NCBI GenBank assembly: GCA_011192055.1
Contig: DUES01000218.1
Coordinates: 1-8,167, forward strand
Length of the DNA: 8,167 bases
DNA from: Dehalococcoidia bacterium
GTDB taxonomy: Bacteria; Chloroflexota; Dehalococcoidia; Dehalococcoidales; Fen-1064
Direction: 5' to 3'
Both the position numbers and the translations under genes were made by a program. The stretch's first letter is position 1; every line of letters starts with the position of its first letter. Of this stretch, positions 4,756 to 8,167 are shown in pieces. The notes under the pieces are model-generated. The model was not told the DNA's origin, made no database searches, and saw nothing but the letters and a program-made list of their open reading frames with translations.

Positions 4756-6327
4756 ATGTCAACAACCGAAGAACTTATTGAGCAATATAAAGAAAAACGC
4801 AAGAAGATAATGGAAATGGGTGGGCCTGCCGCCATTGAAAAGCGCCATGCAGGCGGCCAGATGAGTGCCCGCGAGAGGATAGACTACCTCTTTGATGAAG
4901 GCACTTTCACCGAGATTGGCGCCTTCGTCAAGCACCGGACATCGGCATTCGGGCTGGACAAGAGAGAGATACCCGCCGACGGTATAATCACGGGCTTCGG
5001 TAAGGTCAACGGTAAGTACGTGGTTGCCATGGCGGAGGACTATACTGCCCTCGCAGGGACCTTCGGCGAGCAGCACGGGCGCAAGCTCGCCAATATCATC
5101 CATCTTGCACGTGAAAAAGGATGGCCCTTTATCGGTATGAACGATTCCGGTGGAGCCCGTCTCCAGGAAGGTATGGATACCCTTGAATCATACGGCTGGA
5201 CCTTCCGTTCCCAGATTCTCGCTTCGGGTGTCGTTCCCCAGATAGCACTGCTCATGGGTCCGTGCCTGGGAGGCCAGGCTTACCACCCGGTGATGCAGGA
5301 CTTCCTCATCCAGTGCAAGGATACCGGCCTCATGGGTATCGCCGGCTCCGCTTTTGTAGAAACACAGCTTGGTGAAAAAATTGGTCTTGACGAGTTGTCC
5401 GGTATCAAAGCCCACGCAGTCAAGTCCGGATGCACTCATATAGTTGCCGATAACGATAAAGACGCCATCGATAAGGCCGTGGCACTGCTCTCCTTCTTCC
5501 CTTCCAACAATCGTGAAATGCTGCCGCGTATCGAGACCAAAGATGACCCCGAGCGTGAAGCGCCGGAACTGAATACCATTGTCCCGGACCAGGCAACCCG
5601 CCCTTACGATATGAGGAAAGTAATCAAGGCAATAGCCGATGACGGGTACTTCTTTGAGAGCCAGGCACTCCACGCTACCAGCGTGATAACCGGGTTTGCC
5701 CGCTTCAACGGCCGCCCCGTGGGTATTTTCGCCAACCAGCCGATGCAGGCTGCCGGAGTGATAAATATCGACGCCGCTGACAAAGGGGCCAGGTTCATTC
5801 GGTTCTGCGACCTTTTTAATATCCCGATGATTACGCTCGGAGACTGCCCGGGATACATGATTGGTTCGGAACAGGACTGGAAGGGCATCCTGCGGCACGG
5901 TGCCAAGCTGCTTTTCGCCTGGGCGGAATGTACGATTCCCCTTGTCTCAATTATGATTCGCAAGTCATACGCCGGCGCTCACTACGGAATGCTTGACAAG
6001 GCTATCGGTGCCGATTTCGTCTTTGCCTGGCCGACAGCCCGCGTTACCATCGTCGGTGCGGATACCGCTGCCAGTGTCATTTTTGCACGGGAAATACGGG
6101 GGTCGGATAATCCCGAGGAGACCAGGGCACAGCGAATACAGGAATTCAGCGAGTTATACGAAAACCCGTACCAGGGAGCGGAGCGTGGCTATATCGATGA
6201 TATTATCATGCCGAGTGATACACGCAAAATGATAAACCGGGCGCTTGACGCCCTTGAGAACAAGAACAAGGATAACAAGGCATACAACGCCAAGACATGG
6301 AAGAAGTTTGCCAATATCAACCTGTAG
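4756..6327 (+). CDS. acyl-CoA carboxylase carboxyltransferase subunit (propionyl/methylmalonyl-CoA type)
   Basis: This 523-residue biotin-dependent carboxyltransferase has the paired crotonase-like halves of the PccB/methylmalonyl-CoA decarboxylase alpha family (usual length about 510-520). The N-terminal half has AEDYTALAGTFGEQHGRK (93-110), the oxyanion loops DSGGARLQEG (130-139) and GPCLGGQAYHP (168-178), and GSAFVE (197-202). The C-terminal half has NQPMQAAGVINIDAADKGARF (327-347), GDCPGYMIGSEQDW (362-375), RHGAKLLFAWAE (380-391), RKSYAGAHYG (402-411) and FAWPTARV (423-430). It moves a carboxyl group between carboxybiotin and an acyl-CoA. Propionyl-CoA or methylmalonyl-CoA is the likeliest substrate, but glutaconyl-CoA or another acyl-CoA cannot be excluded. 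The biotin carboxylase, the carrier protein and any membrane decarboxylase subunit are not in the window. The start is ATG 4756, with GGAAGG (4743-4748) 7 nt upstream. It follows trpS by 55 bp and precedes hisA by 50 bp. Confidence 0.92.
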   Translation: MSTTEELIEQYKEKRKKIMEMGGPAAIEKRHAGGQMSARERIDYLFDEGTFTEIGAFVKHRTSAFGLDKREIPADGIITGFGKVNGKYVVAMAEDYTALAGTFGEQHGRKLANIIHLAREKGWPFIGMNDSGGARLQEGMDTLESYGWTFRSQILASGVVPQIALLMGPCLGGQAYHPVMQDFLIQCKDTGLMGIAGSAFVETQLGEKIGLDELSGIKAHAVKSGCTHIVADNDKDAIDKAVALLSFFPSNNREMLPRIETKDDPEREAPELNTIVPDQATRPYDMRKVIKAIADDGYFFESQALHATSVITGFARFNGRPVGIFANQPMQAAGVINIDAADKGARFIRFCDLFNIPMITLGDCPGYMIGSEQDWKGILRHGAKLLFAWAECTIPLVSIMIRKSYAGAHYGMLDKAIGADFVFAWPTARVTIVGADTAASVIFAREIRGSDNPEETRAQRIQEFSELYENPYQGAERGYIDDIIMPSDTRKMINRALDALENKNKDNKAYNAKTWKKFANINL

Positions 6328-6363
6328 GAGTCGTACTTGCATCTGCCGTTAAACCTGTTCAGT

Positions 6364-6370
6364 GAGGTGG
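6364..6370 (+). promoter_or_regulatory. Shine-Dalgarno site placing the hisA start at ATC
   Basis: GAGGTGG lies 7 nt before the ATC at 6378, the ideal distance. It partly overlaps the in-frame TGA (6363-6365) that closes the frame upstream. No ATG, GTG or TTG occurs in frame between that stop and the ATC. The site therefore supports initiation at 6378 and not at the GTG 75 bp further on. Confidence 0.7.
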
Positions 6371-6377
6371 AACTACT

Positions 6378-7094
6378 ATCGAGATTATCCCGGCGATTGA
6401 CCTGAGGAGTGGCCGCTGCGTTCGTCTTTACCAGGGTGACTACAGCCAGGAAGTGCTTTTTTCCGAAGACCCGGTGCAAATAGCCCTGAAGTGGCAGGCA
6501 CTGGGAGCACCCCGGCTGCATATCGTTGACCTGGATGGCGCCGCTACCGGTGAACCTCAAAACATGGAAGTCATCAGGCAGATTGCGGATGCTTCCCTGG
6601 TACCTACCCAGTTGGGCGGGGGTATACGCACCCTGGAAACCGTCAGGAAAGTACTGCAGGTGGGTATCGACCGTGTTATTCTGAGTACCGCTGCAGTAGA
6701 GGACCCGGACCTGCTCCGTGAGGCGTGCCGGAACTTCGGGGAATACATTATCGTCAGTGTTGATGCCCGTGAAGGAAGGGTGGCAACCCGTGGCTGGCAG
6801 CAGGACACCGAGTGGGGAACGATTGAGTTTGCCCGTCTGATGGAACGTTCCGGCGTGAAGAGCCTTATTTATACCGACATCGTCCGCGACGGGACACTCT
6901 CCGAGCCGAACTTCTCCGCCATTACCGAACTGGTTGAATCTACCAGGTTGCCCATAATCGCTGCCGGCGGCATCTCATCACTGTTACACCTGAAAATGCT
7001 CAAGCGGCTTGGTGTCAGTGGCGCAATTGTCGGTAAGGCACTTTATACCGAAGACATAAACTTGAAAGAGGCTTTAAGGGTTATTGAAACATAG
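6378..7094 (+). CDS. hisA: HisA, phosphoribosylformimino-5-aminoimidazole carboxamide ribotide isomerase, apparent ATC start
   Basis: Cytoplasmic (beta/alpha)8-barrel isomerase of histidine biosynthesis that converts ProFAR to PRFAR by an Amadori rearrangement. From ATC 6378 the protein has 238 residues, the family's normal size. It begins (M)EIIPAIDLRSGRCVRLYQGDY, with the catalytic general base at Asp8, exactly where HisA numbering puts it. Other motifs are HIVDLDGA (48-55), QLGGGIRT (78-85), the second catalytic Asp129 in SVDAREG, YTDIVRDGTL (165-174), and the phosphate-binding loops AAGGIS (195-200) and AIVGKALY (216-223). A start at the next usable codon, GTG 6453, would lose 25 residues including Asp8 and the first barrel strand, so it is wrong. 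ATC is a rare initiator; ATT in infC is the best-known parallel. A sequencing or assembly error (ATG read as ATC) is the alternative. The last four codons and the stop lie in a perfect hairpin. hisI follows 45 bp later; hisF is absent here. Confidence 0.95.
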   Translation: MEIIPAIDLRSGRCVRLYQGDYSQEVLFSEDPVQIALKWQALGAPRLHIVDLDGAATGEPQNMEVIRQIADASLVPTQLGGGIRTLETVRKVLQVGIDRVILSTAAVEDPDLLREACRNFGEYIIVSVDAREGRVATRGWQQDTEWGTIEFARLMERSGVKSLIYTDIVRDGTLSEPNFSAITELVESTRLPIIAAGGISSLLHLKMLKRLGVSGAIVGKALYTEDINLKEALRVIET

Positions 7095-7112
7095 TATTAT
7101 GTTTCAATAACC
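7079..7112 (+). promoter_or_regulatory. perfect 15-bp hairpin across the hisA stop codon
   Basis: Bases 7079-7093 are exactly complementary to 7098-7112, leaving a GTAT tetraloop at 7094-7097. The stem includes the last four sense codons of hisA and the first two bases of its TAG; the third is in the loop. The stem is AT-rich (four G-C pairs) and has no following T run, so it is not a standard intrinsic terminator. It lies between hisA and hisI and overlaps an 8-bp palindrome, CCGTACGG (7111-7118). Possible roles are blocking 3'-exonucleases, setting the hisA:hisI ratio, or partial termination. Confidence 0.85.
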
Positions 7113-7139
7113 GTACGGGATGGCAGAAGGGGGATTGTT

Positions 7140-7463
7140 TTGCAGGAAGATATCAAGTATGACGAAAAGGGCCTGGTCCCGGCCATAATTCAGGACGCGG
7201 ATACCGGTGATGTACTGATGCTTGGTTACATGAACGAGGAGGCCTTACAGCGCACCCTTACCGGAGAGGATGTCTGGTTTTACAGTCGCAGTCGACAGGA
7301 GATGTGGCATAAAGGAGCCACGTCAGGCAACTTTATCAAGGTGAAGGAAGTCTGGAAAGACTGCGATAACGATACCATTCTCGTGAAAGCACACCCGGTT
7401 GGTCCGGTATGCCACACGGGAGCACAGAGCTGCTTCTTCCAGGAACTGCCACGGCAGTCGTAG
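7140..7463 (+). CDS. hisI: HisI, phosphoribosyl-AMP cyclohydrolase
   Basis: Monofunctional PR-AMP cyclohydrolase of histidine biosynthesis: it opens the adenine ring of phosphoribosyl-AMP to give ProFAR, the substrate of HisA. The 107 residues fit stand-alone HisI. The signature segments are VLMLGYMNEEAL (25-36), WFYSRSRQEMWHKGATSGN (46-64), the metal-binding DCDNDTI (74-80), and the zinc-ligand cysteines Cys75, Cys91 and Cys98 in DCDND, PVCHTG and SCFF. It ends soon after the cyclohydrolase domain, so there is no fused HisE (pyrophosphohydrolase). The start is TTG 7140: AGAAGGGGG (up to 7133) lies 6 nt upstream, and no in-frame ATG precedes the conserved region. It follows hisA by 45 bp, across the 15-bp hairpin, and is probably on the same transcript. 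The convergent DUF1385 gene ends 7 bp downstream. Confidence 0.95.
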   Translation: MQEDIKYDEKGLVPAIIQDADTGDVLMLGYMNEEALQRTLTGEDVWFYSRSRQEMWHKGATSGNFIKVKEVWKDCDNDTILVKAHPVGPVCHTGAQSCFFQELPRQS

Positions 7464-7470
7464 CGGCTTA

Positions 7471-8167
7471 TTACTGTGATGTAACCGGAACGACTTCTTC
7501 CGGTTCTCTGTCCGCTTCCAGGGCAGAGTTCAGTGCAAGCAGGGCAACCTCTATCTGCTTTTCATCAGGCTGCCGTGTCGTTAGTGACTGGAGCCACAGG
7601 CCGGGTGCCATGACTGCGCGCATCAGGAGATTTTCAGTATGCCTTGCCCCGAAATATATAACCTCGTAGCCGAGTGATGCAATTACGGGGACCAGCACTA
7701 TGCGTGAGACTATCATTATCCACAGTGATGGCATACCAATAAGAGCAAAGACCAGTATGGCGATTATCAGCACGATAAACAGGAAGCTGCTGCCGCAGCG
7801 TACGTGGGCAGTGCTGTATGGTTTGACCGAATCTATTTCAAGGAGAGCCCCGTTTTCGTAGGCATTGACCACTTTGTGTTCGGCACCGTGATAGGCAAAC
7901 ACCCTCTTTATGTCAGGCATCAATGATATCAGCCGCAGGTAGATAATGAACATCGTCAGGCGGATAAGCCCCTCCACCAAATGGAAAACCACCGTGTTTT
8001 CGATAGTGAACAGTTTTGTAAGGAACATCGGAACCAGGAAAAATATGGCGATTCCCCCGGCAAGAGCGACAATCATTATCAGCCACACCATCGGGCCTTC
8101 AACCTTCTCGTCCTCTTCTTCCAGCGCAACATTCGCCGAATGCATCAGGGTCTTTATTCCCAGCACC
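7471..8167 (-). CDS. DUF1385 (YqhQ-like) membrane protein, 5' end beyond the window
   Basis: The visible 231 codons are the C-terminal three quarters of a DUF1385 integral membrane protein; full members have roughly 290-320 residues. The missing N-terminus would carry the family's GGQAVIEGVMMR segment. The frame is open to the window edge, and the codon at 8166-8164 (GTG) is an internal valine. Membrane segments lie at about residues 26-50, 58-83, 127-147 and 148-174 of the visible part. Between the second and third are the family signatures FAYHGAEHKVVNAYENG (90-106) and AHVRCGSSFLF (120-130), whose His, Glu and Cys residues are strongly conserved. The cytoplasmic-looking tail LTTRQPDEKQIEVALLALN (195-213) is also typical. 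The biochemical function of the family is not established. It is convergent with hisI, 7 bp apart, and belongs to a different transcription unit. Confidence 0.93.
   Translation of the reverse strand, partial: VLGIKTLMHSANVALEEEDEKVEGPMVWLIMIVALAGGIAIFFLVPMFLTKLFTIENTVVFHLVEGLIRLTMFIIYLRLISLMPDIKRVFAYHGAEHKVVNAYENGALLEIDSVKPYSTAHVRCGSSFLFIVLIIAILVFALIGMPSLWIMIVSRIVLVPVIASLGYEVIYFGARHTENLLMRAVMAPGLWLQSLTTRQPDEKQIEVALLALNSALEADREPEEVVPVTSQ
7483..7505. terminator. possible hairpin between convergent hisI and DUF1385 genes
   Basis: AACCGGAA (7483-7490) and TTCCGGTT (7498-7505) form a perfect 8-bp stem with a 7-nt loop, 20 bp past the hisI stop and within the last codons of the opposite gene. Neither side has a proper T run, so it would be a weak or factor-assisted terminator. 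The gap between the two genes is only 7 bp, so a stop signal must lie inside coding sequence, and this is the best candidate. Confidence 0.35.

Noticed and set aside
5188..5898. 236-codon minus-strand open frame
   Set aside because: Antisense to the carboxyltransferase, whose motifs are intact across this whole stretch.
1..8167. Novel defence, mobile or multi-gene system
   Set aside because: All eight genes belong to recognised families of core metabolism, translation or a conserved membrane protein, with no integrase, transposase, toxin-antitoxin or phage gene.

Overview
The window is an ordinary stretch of bacterial chromosome, GC-moderate (mid-50s percent by eye), tightly packed, with housekeeping and biosynthetic genes on both strands. 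The set comprises ArgRS, an Fe-S-type TrpRS, a gamma-class carbonic anhydrase-like protein, an acyl-CoA carboxyltransferase, HisA, HisI and a DUF1385/YqhQ membrane protein. Together with a Cys-motif flavodoxin-fold protein and short repeats of the 'GTCATTGCGAG...GCAATCTC' type, it suggests an anaerobic bacterium, perhaps a Dehalococcoidia-like Chloroflexota. That placement is an inference from protein style; no marker in the window proves it.

Layout. 1-812: a sigma70-type promoter and strong Shine-Dalgarno drive a flavodoxin/NADPH-dependent FMN reductase-fold protein. 813-1129: a gap with a decayed copy of a short inverted repeat and an extended -10 promoter for argS. 1130-2788: argS, which meets the convergent gamma-carbonic anhydrase-like gene (2789-3292, minus strand) with no base between the stop codons. 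3293-3722: a gap with two near-adjacent copies of the same inverted repeat (97 and 109 bp). 3723-7463: a plus-strand run of trpS, an acyl-CoA carboxyltransferase, hisA and hisI, with gaps of 45 to 55 bp and good ribosome binding sites, so probably one transcript. 7471-8167: the 3' part of a convergent DUF1385 membrane protein gene that runs off the window.

How the genes work together. hisA and hisI catalyse two near-consecutive steps of histidine biosynthesis, but hisF is not between them and must lie elsewhere. The two tRNA synthetases have no T-box or other recognisable leader. The carboxyltransferase has no biotin carboxylase or biotin carrier gene here, so its partners are also elsewhere.

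I see no defence island, prophage, CRISPR array, RNA gene or unknown multi-gene system. The points most worth a second look are small. hisA appears to start at ATC, because no ATG, GTG or TTG lies between the upstream in-frame stop and the conserved N-terminus. A perfect 15-bp hairpin contains the hisA stop region. TrpRS carries a four-cysteine Fe-S motif. The repeat family has bred false ORFs, including a false N-terminal extension of trpS. Three of the seven genes whose start is visible use non-ATG starts.
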